NCBI GenBank assembly: GCA_030429565.1
Contig: JAUIFE010000013.1
Location: forward strand, 1 to 64,000
DNA from: Holophagae bacterium
Lineage (GTDB): Bacteria; Acidobacteriota; Holophagae; Acanthopleuribacterales; Acanthopleuribacteraceae
Direction of reading: 5' to 3'
DNA length: 64,000 bases
The notes under the pieces are model-generated. The model searched no databases. It worked only from the letters and a program-made list of their open reading frames with translations, and was not told the origin of the DNA. Positions 24,952 to 34,958 of this stretch are shown in pieces (within the stretch, counting starts at the first letter, position 1; each line of letters starts with the position of its first letter). The translations under genes were made by a program, and so were the position numbers.

Positions 24952-26148
24952 ATGTCCGTTAATTACTTCACCTTCTTTCTGTTGTTTGGATTGATTTTGC
25001 CTTTTTTGAGTCCGGTTTTAATTCACCAGGGTTACTCCAAAGCGCAAACCGGCATGATTCTGTCCATGTTCTACGTGTTTAGTTCGGTCATCCCCATCTT
25101 AGGTGCGCGCCTGAGCGATCGTTTCCTCTCGGCCGATCGCATGATCCGCTACTGTGCTTGGACGCTGGTCGCCGCCTCCGGTCCGCTCTGGTATTTCTCC
25201 AAAGAGCCCAGTTGGCTTTACCTAGTGTTTTTTGCCATTTTGGGGGCGGCACGGTCGCCGATTGTTTCTCTACAAGACACCTTGGCGATGCAGGTCTCCA
25301 AAAACGATCCCAAGATGTTTGCGCGGCGGCGATTGGTTGGGTCGATTGGTTTTATTGTCGCCGCCGTCGCGGGCGGTTGGCTGATTGAACGCTATGGGTT
25401 GCGCACCTTCTATCCACTGCTGTTGGGGACCGCTCTGGTTTTTGCGGTGACCACGCTGAATTTACCGAAAGAGGAGAAGGTCGGTGGCAACACGCCGCGC
25501 GCGCAGTTCTGGCGTCGTTTAACGCCGGGTTGGTGGCTTTGGATTGCAGCCATGTCGGCGCATTGGTTGGCTTTTGCACCTTTTCACTATGGGTTCAGCT
25601 TGTTGTTGGAGGAAACCGGGGTGGCGCCGACCATGATTGGTTGGGTCTGGAGCATTGGCGTTTTGGCGGAGATTGGGGTATTCCTTTGCGCCGGTTGGTT
25701 CTTCCGTCGCTGGAACTACCGGCAAGTCTTGTTTTTTGCCTTAAGTGTGAACTTGGTGCGCTGGGCATTGGTTGGCAGCTTGGACAATCCGTGGCTGATC
25801 GCGGCGACTCAGCTTATGCACGGCGTGGGGTTTGCCCTTTATTATTCGGCCGCGATGCAGGCCGTTGCCGATTTTGCGGGCCCTTCCGACCGCGCCTCGT
25901 TTCAAGGCTTGTTTAGCAGTGTGGTCGGCGGCTGTTCCTCAATTGTCGGCAACGCTCTCGCCGGCTGGTTGCATGAAGTAACGGCTGTCCAGAATTTGTT
26001 TTTGGCGGCAGTGCCGCTTCAATTGCTCAGTTTATTGTTGCTGTGGCTGAACCCTCTCAATGCCGGCGCCGACGCCGATGCGGTTGTTTTACCTGAAAAA
26101 AGCGAAGGTGAATCGGATCATGAGGGTGCTGGAGCACGGGCCTCATAA
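24952..26148 (+). CDS. MFS transporter (MFS_1-like/LacY-PPP subgroup)
   Basis: This 398-residue protein with 12 predicted membrane segments starts at 24952 after GAGGAAG. The loop 2-3 motif GARLSDRFLSADRMIRY is the MFS signature region. The overall look (GLILPFLSPVLIHQGYSKAQTG at the N-terminus, GGWLIERYGLRTFYP in the middle) fits the nucleoside/3-phenylpropionate-like MFS subgroup. The C-terminal tail is acidic and soluble. The substrate cannot be deduced. It follows the aryl-polyene-like locus at 0.8 kb, separated by the convergent lipoprotein gene, so a link is uncertain. Confidence 0.8.
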   Translation: MSVNYFTFFLLFGLILPFLSPVLIHQGYSKAQTGMILSMFYVFSSVIPILGARLSDRFLSADRMIRYCAWTLVAASGPLWYFSKEPSWLYLVFFAILGAARSPIVSLQDTLAMQVSKNDPKMFARRRLVGSIGFIVAAVAGGWLIERYGLRTFYPLLLGTALVFAVTTLNLPKEEKVGGNTPRAQFWRRLTPGWWLWIAAMSAHWLAFAPFHYGFSLLLEETGVAPTMIGWVWSIGVLAEIGVFLCAGWFFRRWNYRQVLFFALSVNLVRWALVGSLDNPWLIAATQLMHGVGFALYYSAAMQAVADFAGPSDRASFQGLFSSVVGGCSSIVGNALAGWLHEVTAVQNLFLAAVPLQLLSLLLLWLNPLNAGADADAVVLPEKSEGESDHEGAGARAS

Positions 26149-26388
26149 AGACCCTATGCGATGAACCGGGTAGGGGATTTCCGCGTATCAGTCTTATTAA
26201 CGGTAATGCAGAGCTGATTCGGTTTCGCGATATGGCTTTGCCGAATATTTCGACCTTGACGCCTTTAGAGTCGTCCAAGTGCGTGTAACCGGATGTCTTG
26301 GCCAAATGCCTGGGTTACCTCCGTCACATTCTGGACGGCCGTGTGTCTGTTTATTTTTCTAAAGGGGTCGGTTTTGCGAGTGTATTTT

Positions 26389-28287
26389 ATGAAAAGTATT
26401 TGTTTCGCTTGTTTGTCCTTGTGGTTATGGCTGTGGGCCTCCAGTGTGGCAGCTCGCGGTAGTGAGCCCATTTGCACGCCCGCCGCCTGTTTGCGTCCGG
26501 GGGCCGCCAAAACGACGCCTTCGGTCGCGCCGACGGCAGAATTTTTATTTCCTCGGCGTTACGCGGGCGCCCACCTCAGGCCGGCCGATGCGCCGGCTAA
26601 TTTGATTGACGAAATCTTGTTTGCCGCTCAGGCCGAGGCAGGGGTGCCACGCACCTACCTCGCTGACGATTTGAATTTTATGCGTCGGGTCAGCCTTGAT
26701 CTGACCGGGCGATTACCAAGTCTTCAGCGCATTTTGGCATTTATGGAAAACACCGATGCCGACAAACGAACCGCATATATTGACGAGTTACTGGCCTCGG
26801 AAGCCTTTATTGATCGTTGGACCTACTGGTTTAATGAGTTGTTCGAAACGACCTACAAGGTACAAAATGCGCGCGGTTCAGCCGGGTTCTCCTTTTTTTA
26901 TGTGCGCAAGGCTGTGGCGGAAAATCGATCATTGGCGACCATGGCCCGCGAACTTATCAGCGCGCGCGGCAACACTTACAGGGAATGGGAAACCAACTAC
27001 TTACTGCGTGCCGGGGGGTTGGGCGGCAACCTGCAAGACCGTGTCGACAATGAAGCGACCCATATTGCCGACGCCTTTTTGGGGACTTCGCTGGCCTGTA
27101 TCTCTTGTCACGATGGCGCGGGCTACCTGGACAATATCAACCTGTTCCTCGCGCAAAAAAAGCGGCGCAATTTTTGGGAAACGGCCGCTTTTTTAACTTT
27201 TAAATCGATCGATAGCGAGAATCCTCTCGCCGATGGGTTTAATTTCACGGATCGCGAGGACACACCCTACGTCGCCGAGACCGAAGGCGGTAATCGGCCG
27301 CCACGTCACGGCGGGGTGATCCAACCGCGTTTTGTTCTGACAGGGGCGGAGCCGGAGCCGGGTGAAAACCCGGCGGTCGCACTGGCGCGATTCGTGACCG
27401 AGGATCGCATGTTTGCGCGCAACTTTGTGAACCGCCTGTGGGGTCATATGACGGCTGTGCCCTTTGTTACGCCCTACAACGAACTTGACCCGGCACGACT
27501 GGACCCCGATGCGCCGCCCGCGGCACCCTGGACGTTGCAGGCCAACCAACCGCGCCTATTGGAAGGCTTGGCCGATTACTTCATCGCAAGTGATTACGAT
27601 TTGCGGGCGCTGTTGCGCCTGATCTCCAGGTCGCAAACCTATCAACTTTCTGCCGATTACACAGCGACTTGGCAACCCGAGTATCGCGACCTGTACGTGC
27701 GGCGTACCGTGCGTGAGCTGACGGGTGAAGAGTTCTTTGACCAGTTTGCTTCCGCTACCGATGCGCTCGATTTGGTCGGTTCCGTGTATGTGGAAGCCGG
27801 CCCCCATGATGATGTCGAGTTTGGGGTTTATTTTTTGCAATATGCCCATCAATTACCCGACTTGTTTAACAATCACGTGTACTTTGACTTACAGCGGTTT
27901 CTAACGACCTTCGGTGTCGGCAATCGCTACGATCAAGTTCGCGCCGACATCATGTCCGCCTCGCAAACGCTAAAAACCATGCGCGATCCTCTGATTGTGA
28001 ACCGGCTGGGGGCAAGTAAAACCTACGATCAGTTTGTTCTCGATGAGAATGGAAACTTCACCGGTGAAACACGCGAGGTGATCAGCCAGTTGGCCAAACT
28101 AAACCACAGTACCCTTAGTGACCGCGAGAAGATACGCCGCACTTTTTTAGCCATTTTAATGCGGGAACCGACCCGCGCTGAGTGGCACGCGCTGGACGTT
28201 TTGACCCAGAACCAGTCGTTCCTGGATTACGTTGAAACGCTGCAGTGGACCCTGATTAACTACAGCGAATTTCGCGTCAATTATTAA
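26389..28287 (+). CDS. DUF1549/DUF1553 (PSCyt2-PSD1) secreted protein
   Basis: This protein has 632 residues. A signal peptide (MKSICFACLSLWLWLWASS...A) is followed by the DUF1549 domain (RRVSLDLTGRLPSLQRILAF, DELLASEAFIDRWTYWFNELF), a heme-like CISCH motif at residues 237-241, and the DUF1553 domain (RFVTEDRMFARNFVNRLWGH ... LRALLRLISRSQTYQLS). The ATG at 26389 lacks a near ribosome site; a TTG at 26374, 6 bases after AAAGGGG, would add five residues and may be the true start. The family is abundant in Planctomycetes, Verrucomicrobia and Acidobacteria, always beside a DUF1501 gene as here (10-bp gap). It is periplasmic or outer surface; the molecular role is unsettled. Confidence 0.88.
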   Translation: MKSICFACLSLWLWLWASSVAARGSEPICTPAACLRPGAAKTTPSVAPTAEFLFPRRYAGAHLRPADAPANLIDEILFAAQAEAGVPRTYLADDLNFMRRVSLDLTGRLPSLQRILAFMENTDADKRTAYIDELLASEAFIDRWTYWFNELFETTYKVQNARGSAGFSFFYVRKAVAENRSLATMARELISARGNTYREWETNYLLRAGGLGGNLQDRVDNEATHIADAFLGTSLACISCHDGAGYLDNINLFLAQKKRRNFWETAAFLTFKSIDSENPLADGFNFTDREDTPYVAETEGGNRPPRHGGVIQPRFVLTGAEPEPGENPAVALARFVTEDRMFARNFVNRLWGHMTAVPFVTPYNELDPARLDPDAPPAAPWTLQANQPRLLEGLADYFIASDYDLRALLRLISRSQTYQLSADYTATWQPEYRDLYVRRTVRELTGEEFFDQFASATDALDLVGSVYVEAGPHDDVEFGVYFLQYAHQLPDLFNNHVYFDLQRFLTTFGVGNRYDQVRADIMSASQTLKTMRDPLIVNRLGASKTYDQFVLDENGNFTGETREVISQLAKLNHSTLSDREKIRRTFLAILMREPTRAEWHALDVLTQNQSFLDYVETLQWTLINYSEFRVNY

Positions 28288-28297
28288 GGAGCACGTC

Positions 28298-29647
28298 ATG
28301 GATCGCAGAACCGCCATAAAATTGGGGACTGTATTGAGTTTGGGTGGCTTAACCGGCGTGCTGACCGGCAAGACAGCCTTCGACAAGCGCGACCCACTGC
28401 TATTGGGTAGTGCGCGTAACTGTATTTTTATCAACACGGTCGGCGGAATGAGCCACGTTGATACTTTTGATTTCAAACGTGGCCCCGATACACCTGCCGC
28501 TATCGAGGACACGGTGTTGCCTTCCGGCGCCCTGTGGCCATTGAGCTTGATGCCCAACTTAGCGGCGCAAGCGGATAAGTTCTCTTTGCTACGCTCGCTT
28601 TACGGCGTTGAACGCAATCACCAGCGCGCCCAATTCGCGGTAGAAACCGGTCATCGCTTCAACCCGGCCGCCTCATTGCGTGCTGATATTCCTTCGCTCG
28701 GCGCCCTGGTTGCCGTGGAGATGGCGTCGCAACGGCGCGCCGACGACGTGTTACCAAGCTTTTTTGCCATGGGTCGGCGTCCGCCGGGAACCGGTATGTT
28801 TGCGCGTGAGAACGGGGCTTATTACCTCGAAGTCCAAAGTGACCGGCCGTTTTTTCCCGGGCGTGAACCTTTGCCCACGGCAACGGTCGCGCAACGCCTG
28901 GATTGGTTAAAAGTGTTGGATCCCCTCAAACAGCCCCATCACGATCCCTTGCAGTCGGCGTACCTATGGCAATCGGCCGAGGATCTTATTTTTGACGAGC
29001 GCGCCAATGCAGCTTTAACCCTATCCGAGGAACGTCGTTTTCGGTACCACCCGGACGACTCCGATCAGCAGTATTATGTCGGCGGCGTCGGTGATTGGAT
29101 GGCGCAGGCCTACCAGTTGGTGGCGGCCGATGCCGGGACGCGTTTTGTGCATATCGGTTACGGCGATTGGGACGCTCATTCGCGTCTTTACCAATCCTTT
29201 GATTTCCGTATGCCGCGTTTTGATGTGGCCCTGGCGGCATTGTTGACCGACCTTGCTGAGACGCCTGGGATCGCAGCAGGGAAGACGTTGTTGGACGAGA
29301 CGTTGGTGGTCGTTGTCGGAGAATTCGGCCGTACACCCGGCCCGCTGAATGCCTCGGGTGGGCGTGATCATTTTAGCGATGCCTTTGCCGCGATGCTTGC
29401 GGGGGGCGGTGTCCAGGGCGGGCGCGTTGTCGGCGCCACCGATGCCGTGGGTGCCACCATTCTCGATACCGGCTGGAACGCGGATCGAGCCGTTGGGTTG
29501 GTTGACCTGAGCGCCACGATTTTCAGTGCCTTGGGCATTGATTACCGGCGTTCATTGCGCGATACGCCCTCGGGACGTACGTTCTATTACGTCGGCCGTG
29601 ATAGCTGGGCGGGAAATCCACGGGTGCTTGAGCCGCTATTCGTTTAG
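28298..29647 (+). CDS. DUF1501 family protein (Tat-exported, alkaline-phosphatase-fold)
   Basis: This 449-residue protein starts 10 bp after the DUF1553 gene with AAGGAG upstream. The N-terminus MDRRTAIKLGTVLSLGG carries a twin-arginine-type signal. The body has CIFINTVGGMSHVDTFD near residue 44 (the first metal-Asp region) and EFGRTPGPLNASGGRDHF near residue 345, the two DUF1501 signatures of a sulfatase/phosphatase-like fold. It forms a two-gene operon with its DUF1553 partner, with which it presumably acts at the cell surface. No enzymatic activity is firmly known for the pair. Confidence 0.9.
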   Translation: MDRRTAIKLGTVLSLGGLTGVLTGKTAFDKRDPLLLGSARNCIFINTVGGMSHVDTFDFKRGPDTPAAIEDTVLPSGALWPLSLMPNLAAQADKFSLLRSLYGVERNHQRAQFAVETGHRFNPAASLRADIPSLGALVAVEMASQRRADDVLPSFFAMGRRPPGTGMFARENGAYYLEVQSDRPFFPGREPLPTATVAQRLDWLKVLDPLKQPHHDPLQSAYLWQSAEDLIFDERANAALTLSEERRFRYHPDDSDQQYYVGGVGDWMAQAYQLVAADAGTRFVHIGYGDWDAHSRLYQSFDFRMPRFDVALAALLTDLAETPGIAAGKTLLDETLVVVVGEFGRTPGPLNASGGRDHFSDAFAAMLAGGGVQGGRVVGATDAVGATILDTGWNADRAVGLVDLSATIFSALGIDYRRSLRDTPSGRTFYYVGRDSWAGNPRVLEPLFV

Positions 29648-29802
29648 ACGGCAACTGTACTCGCTTGCATTACCAGATCTCGGCTTTGTTGCCGGCCTGC
29701 AGTGTTCGGATTTAAGGTTCTGTCGCGTTTCTTTCGATGGGATTGTTAGTGTCCGGTGCTTGCATGGATTGCCGGAACCCTGCCAGGGAGATCGCCGTCG
29801 TT

Positions 29803-32592
29803 ATGAATTCCCAAGTTTTGTCTTCCCATTCCTCTTCTCGTCCTTCCCTTGAGTTAGGCTCCTGGGATTGGTTGCAACAGCCCCTGTGCTGTGTTGATCA
29901 CCGTGGTCGTTTGGTCGCCGGCAACAATATGTTTGCCATGTGGATCGGCAGCCCCGAGTGCTTTTTGCTCCAAACGGCGTTCCTCGAACGCCTCAAAACC
30001 ATGATCATTGAAGGACGCTCCGACGGCCGACGCTATGCCGATTGGTACGCGCCGACGCTGTGCGACACCGGTCTCGGTAGCGAGGCTGTCGTCTTACGCA
30101 TTGGCGCCGGGCAAGCCTTGCTGGCCTTTTTCCTCAATAAGCCGGAACGGATCGGTCAAAGTCTGTTTCAGCGGTCTTCGCAAGGTTGTCCGCTGATGCA
30201 AGGGACCCTCGATTTACGCACGGGTCTGCTGCTGGAAGGAAATGAAGACTTCGAACGCGTGACAGGCCTGCCCTCTGAAACCGTTTTTTATACGCCGATA
30301 GGATCTTGGCCGGTCTGGAGTCAACCGGAGCAATGGCGGACCTTGGTCGAGGATCTAAAGGAGGGTCACCCCGTCCACAATCGATATGTGGCTTTGAACC
30401 AGGTTCAGGGCCGTTCGGTGACCGCATTGGTGTCGATGCGGCCCCTGCCGGAAAGGGATGACCTTGCGGCTTTGGTGATCGCCGATATCACGGCCAAACA
30501 AGGACTGGTACGGGCTTTCATCGATGCCGAAGCACGCTTTCACGATCTTTTAACCTATGCGCCCGAACCAACGGTCCTGCTTGATTGCGCGTCCGGATTC
30601 TTCGTGGTTGCCAACCCGGCGGCGCTTGAGTTTTTCGGTTATTCCCTGGAAAAAATGCTTTCTTTGCGACCTCTAGATTTGAGTCCGGAATTCCAGCCTG
30701 ATGGACGGCGTTCCGACCGTGGCGTTGCTGAACGTGTCGGCGCCGCTTTAAGCGGTAAAACCATCGATTTTCCGTGGGTTCACCTGGATGCGCAGGGCGA
30801 GCCCTTGCCTTGCCACATCCGATTGGTGGCATTGTCGGGCAATCTCGTGCGTGCGAGCATCACCGACCTGCGTCAGGCGCAACGCAATGCCTACGAGCTG
30901 GATAAATTGTCGCGTGCGCTAGACCAAACCGATGACATGGTCATGATTACCGACAAAAATGGTTGCATTGAATACGTCAATGCCGCCTTCGAATTGCACA
31001 CGGGTTATGGTCTCGACGAGGTGGTCGGCAAAAATCCGGCATTGCTTGCTTCCGGTGAACACGACCCGGCCTTTTTTGAGGAAATGTGGCAAACCATTTT
31101 AGGTGGTGGGGTTTTTAAGGGCGTCTTTTCCAATCGACGCAAGGACGGGAGCCTTTTTGCTGAAGAAAAAACCATCACGCCGATTACCGACAGTCGTCAG
31201 CGAATTACCCACTTCGTGTCTACCGGCCGCGATATCACCGAGAAACTTCAAATTGACGAGCGTCTGAACCACTTGGTGAATCACGATATGCTGACCGACT
31301 TGCCCAACATGGTGTCGTTTAGAGAACGCTTGCAAGATGCACTTCATCGCGCCGGGCGACGCAACCACCAGATTGGGTTGATCATCATGGATTTGGATCG
31401 GTTTAAGGTGGTTAACGACACTCTAGGTCACCATGTTGGCGACGACCTGTTGCGGCTGGTTGCCGACCGTTTGCGCGACGCCTTTCGCATTAGCGATACC
31501 TTGGCGCGTTTGGGTGGCGATGAGTTTGCCGTGTTGGTGGAACCGGTGACCGAGCAAGGTGACCTACTACCGGTCCTGCAGAAACTACAGGACTTGTTTA
31601 GCGAACCGTTTTTGGTTCAGGAACGACCGATTTATACGACGGTCAGTATGGGGGTTTGCATGTTTCCCAACGATGGCGAGGACGTGCACGGCCTGATAAA
31701 AAATGCCGATACCGCCATGTTTCGCGCCAAAAAGTTGGGTGGTAATTGTTTTGAAATCTACCGGTTTGACATGAACGCCCGCGCCCAGGAACGCCTGGTG
31801 ATGGAAACCGAGTTGCGCGGCGCTTTGCAACGCGGTGAATTTCACCTGCATTACCAACCACAATGGGACCTTGCTCAACGTTGTATGGTCGGCGTTGAAG
31901 CTTTGATTCGTTGGCGGCATCCCGTTCATGGCAATGTGTCGCCGGGTGAGTTCGTGCCATTGTTAGAGGAAATGGGATTGATTGGCGTGGTAGGCGAGTG
32001 GATTCTCAATGAAGCATGTCGGCAACTGAAACAATGGTCGGATCAAGGCATGACCTCGCTCAGAATGGCGGTGAATTTGTCGCCAAAGCAATTCGGTTCA
32101 CGCCAATTTGCCGAAAATGTCGGCGCCGTGTTAGAAGCATCTGGGTTGACCGCTGATCGGCTTGAGCTGGAAATTACCGAAGGCACTTTGATGGCGCAAG
32201 GTGACCAATCAGTGAACCGGTTGTGGGCGTTAAAAAGATTGGGCGTCCGGCTGGCCATCGACGATTTCGGTACCGGTTATTCGTCTTTGGCGTACCTCAA
32301 ACGGTTCCCGATTGACGTGTTGAAAATCGACCGCAGTTTTCTCAATGAAGTGACCTGTCGCCGTGAGGATGCCGCCATTGTGTCCGCTATTTTGGCAATG
32401 GCATCGAGTTTGGATCTGGAAGTTGTTGCCGAAGGCATTGAAGAACCCGACCAGTTGGCGTTTTTGCGGGATGCCGGTTGTGAAATGGTGCAGGGCTTCC
32501 TTTTGGCGCGGCCCGGCGCGCCTGAGTTGGTCGAAAAAATATGGCGGCGTGGCGGTGGCTGGATTCTGCCTGAATCCACACAGGCAGGTTAA
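29803..32592 (+). CDS. PAS-GGDEF-EAL cyclic-di-GMP signalling protein
   Basis: This protein has about 929 residues; the start at 29803 is chosen because the upstream extension (to 29737) has no ribosome site. It has an N-terminal PAS-like segment, a second PAS near residue 250 (FHDLLTYAPEPTVLLDCASG), a third PAS plus PAC near 375-485 (MVMITDKNGCIEYVNAAFE, HTGYGLDEVVGKNPALLASG), then a diguanylate cyclase domain with intact GGDEF (571-575) and a phosphodiesterase domain with EAL (699-701), DDFGTGYSSL and the EGIEE loop. Both catalytic motifs are intact, so the protein may make and break c-di-GMP or use one domain as regulator. No membrane segment is seen, so it is probably cytoplasmic. Confidence 0.93.
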   Translation: MNSQVLSSHSSSRPSLELGSWDWLQQPLCCVDHRGRLVAGNNMFAMWIGSPECFLLQTAFLERLKTMIIEGRSDGRRYADWYAPTLCDTGLGSEAVVLRIGAGQALLAFFLNKPERIGQSLFQRSSQGCPLMQGTLDLRTGLLLEGNEDFERVTGLPSETVFYTPIGSWPVWSQPEQWRTLVEDLKEGHPVHNRYVALNQVQGRSVTALVSMRPLPERDDLAALVIADITAKQGLVRAFIDAEARFHDLLTYAPEPTVLLDCASGFFVVANPAALEFFGYSLEKMLSLRPLDLSPEFQPDGRRSDRGVAERVGAALSGKTIDFPWVHLDAQGEPLPCHIRLVALSGNLVRASITDLRQAQRNAYELDKLSRALDQTDDMVMITDKNGCIEYVNAAFELHTGYGLDEVVGKNPALLASGEHDPAFFEEMWQTILGGGVFKGVFSNRRKDGSLFAEEKTITPITDSRQRITHFVSTGRDITEKLQIDERLNHLVNHDMLTDLPNMVSFRERLQDALHRAGRRNHQIGLIIMDLDRFKVVNDTLGHHVGDDLLRLVADRLRDAFRISDTLARLGGDEFAVLVEPVTEQGDLLPVLQKLQDLFSEPFLVQERPIYTTVSMGVCMFPNDGEDVHGLIKNADTAMFRAKKLGGNCFEIYRFDMNARAQERLVMETELRGALQRGEFHLHYQPQWDLAQRCMVGVEALIRWRHPVHGNVSPGEFVPLLEEMGLIGVVGEWILNEACRQLKQWSDQGMTSLRMAVNLSPKQFGSRQFAENVGAVLEASGLTADRLELEITEGTLMAQGDQSVNRLWALKRLGVRLAIDDFGTGYSSLAYLKRFPIDVLKIDRSFLNEVTCRREDAAIVSAILAMASSLDLEVVAEGIEEPDQLAFLRDAGCEMVQGFLLARPGAPELVEKIWRRGGGWILPESTQAG

Positions 32593-32593
32593 A

Positions 32594-32624
32594 CACCGGC
32601 ACCCTGGTGGGCACCGGTATCTGT
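32594..32624. terminator. Possible terminator between converging genes
   Basis: An imperfect stem (accggcaccc / gggcaccggt with a two-base internal mismatch) is followed by atctgtttta on the plus strand. It sits just after the GGDEF-EAL stop in the 33-bp convergent gap. Confidence 0.4.
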
Positions 32625-32625
32625 T

Positions 32626-33237
32626 TTAGGCCGGTTGGGGCTCTGCGCCTGCTTCGGGTTCTGTTCCCTTTTTCGCGGCGCCGGTCATTTCAGAGACTTT
32701 GTCGCGACCGCGCTGATATTGTTGATTGAAGTAGTCTTTGGCCTTGGCTGGATCGAAGTTGATCAGGTTTCCGCCGGAAGCAAAATGCTTGCGGAACACT
32801 TGGCCGACGGCGTACGTCGTGGCACCGGCCATCAAAGGTACCGAGGCGGCGCCGGCCACTTGACCGATAACGGGGATACTTTTGAGGAAACTGCCCAAGA
32901 CGCGGCGACCGATTTGTTCGCTGCCGATACCACCAATGAGTGCGGTGATAATGGTTTTAAGGCGGTTTTCACTAAAAGGAATGCCGTAAAGCCGGCTCAA
33001 GTCACGAACCATTTTGATTTGCACGGCGGTGACGGCGGCGATGTCGAATAGAGGAATGGGAATCAAGCCTGAACCGGCTGCGTAGGCCACGTGCTTGCGC
33101 ACAATGAACTCTGCCGTGAGTTCTTGAAAGGCGGTGTCCTGTTGGGCATCGTGGTGAAATGCTTGTTCCTCTTGGGTTTCGGTATTATCGGCGATCGGTT
33201 CTTCGCCGGGGTTGGTTGCGTCGACGTTTTCCGTCAT
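32626..33237 (-). CDS. DUF697 family membrane-associated protein
   Basis: This 203-residue protein starts at 33237 with AAGGAG 6 bases away. It has an acidic N-terminal 45 residues, then the DUF697 core: amphipathic or hydrophobic stretches AYAAGSGLIPIPLFDIAAVTA, FSENRLKTIITALIGGIGSEQ and VIGQVAGAASVPLMAGATTYAVGQVF, then a charged tail. DUF697 proteins (sometimes fused to GTPases) are membrane-associated with unknown function. It is 75 bp upstream of the ABC transporter's stop codon region on the same strand, that is, downstream of that gene in transcription. Confidence 0.75.
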   Translation of the reverse strand: MTENVDATNPGEEPIADNTETQEEQAFHHDAQQDTAFQELTAEFIVRKHVAYAAGSGLIPIPLFDIAAVTAVQIKMVRDLSRLYGIPFSENRLKTIITALIGGIGSEQIGRRVLGSFLKSIPVIGQVAGAASVPLMAGATTYAVGQVFRKHFASGGNLINFDPAKAKDYFNQQYQRGRDKVSEMTGAAKKGTEPEAGAEPQPA

Positions 33238-33311
33238 GAACATCTCCTTGAATCTAATGCGGATCGGGTTCTGGTTTGGGCGTTAGTGGCGAGAAAAAGA
33301 GGTCATCATTT

Positions 33312-34958
33312 TTACGTATGTTCCTCGTAGGGAACAAATTTACCCTCGGACATCTTGAGGATGCGGTCAGCGCAATGGAAGTAGTGGTCGTCGTGACTGA
33401 TCGCGATAATCGTTTTACCTTGTTCCTTAAGCTGCGGCAAGATTTCCGTGTAGAAACGGCGTCGGAAGGTTGGGTCTTGGTCGGCGGGCCATTCGTCAAA
33501 AATACAGATCGGTTTGTCTTCCAGCAAGGTGGTGATCATGGCCAAGCGTTTGCGCTGCCCGGTTGAGAGTGTGATATTAGAAAACTTACCATTGCTAAAA
33601 GTCACAATTTCATCCATATGCATGTAATCAATCAGCTCTTGGACTTGGTCGTCCTCGATGTCCTCTAAGCCGTAAAAGCGGTCAAACAGGTGGAAGTCGG
33701 CCATGATGAGTGAGAAGAGCTCGCGATAAGCCTGGTAGTTGTCCTCGGTAATGACGGTTTTGTCGCAACGAATTTGGCCGCTTCGAGGGTAATACAGGCC
33801 GGTCAGCAGGCGCATGACGGTTGATTTTCCACTGCCGTTGCCGCCTATGATGAATAGGGTTTCGCCGCGATTGAGGGTAAGGTCGACAGGGCCGAGGGGG
33901 AAGGTTTCGCGGCCTTCGTTGTCGCGGTAACAAAACGTAACTTTATTGAGTGAGATCTTCTCAAATTTAGCGAGAGTTTGAATTTGTTTTGGCGAGGCCG
34001 GCCGATCCTTGCGCGATTCTTTGTCGAGGCGTTCTTCCATGCGTTGCAAGTTATCGATGGCGACATTGGCCCGCGCCAATACCGGTGCCGCGGCAACGAG
34101 GTTTTCCAGCGGACCAACGATGAACAAAATTGCGGCGGTTGTTTTGGTAATAATGTCGCCCGAGAGATGGTCGAATCGCGGTAACAAAAACACAATCACC
34201 GCTAGCAGGACGTAAAAGAACACCTGCGAGAACATAAAATTACCAACCAATAACTTGTGCGCTTTTACCTTGAGGTTAAAAGCTCTGGTCAGGGTTTTCA
34301 TGAGGAAGTCGCGGAAAATGACGTCGTTGCGCTTCTGATAGACTTTGATTTCGTTGAAGCCGTTGATAATATGGCGAATCATTTCAAAGAAAGAGGTTTC
34401 TTCCTCGGTTGCTTGCGCTAGGTTTTGGCGGACCTGATCTTCATTGGCCATGTAAATGAGCACGGCGGCCGCAACCATTAGAACCGTCACGCCAAAGGCG
34501 ACCACCGACAGGAAACCCAGGTACAACAGGCAGAAACAAACCATAATGCCCGATTGGAAGGCGTTGACCAGGATCGGTGTACCTGAAGACAACGTGCGGG
34601 CATCTTGTGTCAGAACGTTAAAAAGGCTGCTTTCCCCGATGAGCTCCAGGGTGCGGCGGTCTGATTTGCGCAGTTTGTCGATCATGCGAATACGCACGTT
34701 GTTAATGACCTTTTCCACCAAAATCGATGATTCCAACACCGCGCTTTTTTTGGAAACAAAATAAACGGCAATGGTGATGGCAAACATGACCAGGAGTCGG
34801 CCACTTGCTTCGCCCGTATCAAGGGCCTCATCGGCGGCTGTGTTCACCAATGCCAAAATGCCTGCGTTGGCGATGCCGGAAAGTGCAGCCATCGATAAGA
34901 TGTGTTTGACAGGTTGGTCGGTCTCGCGTTGGATGAGTTCGAGCAATTTAAATTTCAT
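33312..34958 (-). CDS. Cyclic-peptide-export type ABC transporter (membrane + ATPase)
   Basis: This 548-residue protein starts at 34958. It has an N-terminal six-helix membrane domain (MAALSGIANAGILALVNTA ... AFQSGIMVCFCLLYLGFLSV). The nucleotide-binding domain has Walker A GGNGSGKST (about residue 375), signature LSTGQRKRL, Walker B CIFDEWPADQDP and switch His in AISHDDHYF. DEW.ADQDP is diagnostic of the YojI/PvdE/SyrD group that exports cyclic or modified peptides and siderophore precursors. No NRPS, RiPP precursor or modifying enzyme was recognised next to it, and the only neighbour is a DUF697 gene downstream. The transported substrate is therefore unknown. Confidence 0.88.
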   Translation of the reverse strand: MKFKLLELIQRETDQPVKHILSMAALSGIANAGILALVNTAADEALDTGEASGRLLVMFAITIAVYFVSKKSAVLESSILVEKVINNVRIRMIDKLRKSDRRTLELIGESSLFNVLTQDARTLSSGTPILVNAFQSGIMVCFCLLYLGFLSVVAFGVTVLMVAAAVLIYMANEDQVRQNLAQATEEETSFFEMIRHIINGFNEIKVYQKRNDVIFRDFLMKTLTRAFNLKVKAHKLLVGNFMFSQVFFYVLLAVIVFLLPRFDHLSGDIITKTTAAILFIVGPLENLVAAAPVLARANVAIDNLQRMEERLDKESRKDRPASPKQIQTLAKFEKISLNKVTFCYRDNEGRETFPLGPVDLTLNRGETLFIIGGNGSGKSTVMRLLTGLYYPRSGQIRCDKTVITEDNYQAYRELFSLIMADFHLFDRFYGLEDIEDDQVQELIDYMHMDEIVTFSNGKFSNITLSTGQRKRLAMITTLLEDKPICIFDEWPADQDPTFRRRFYTEILPQLKEQGKTIIAISHDDHYFHCADRILKMSEGKFVPYEEHT

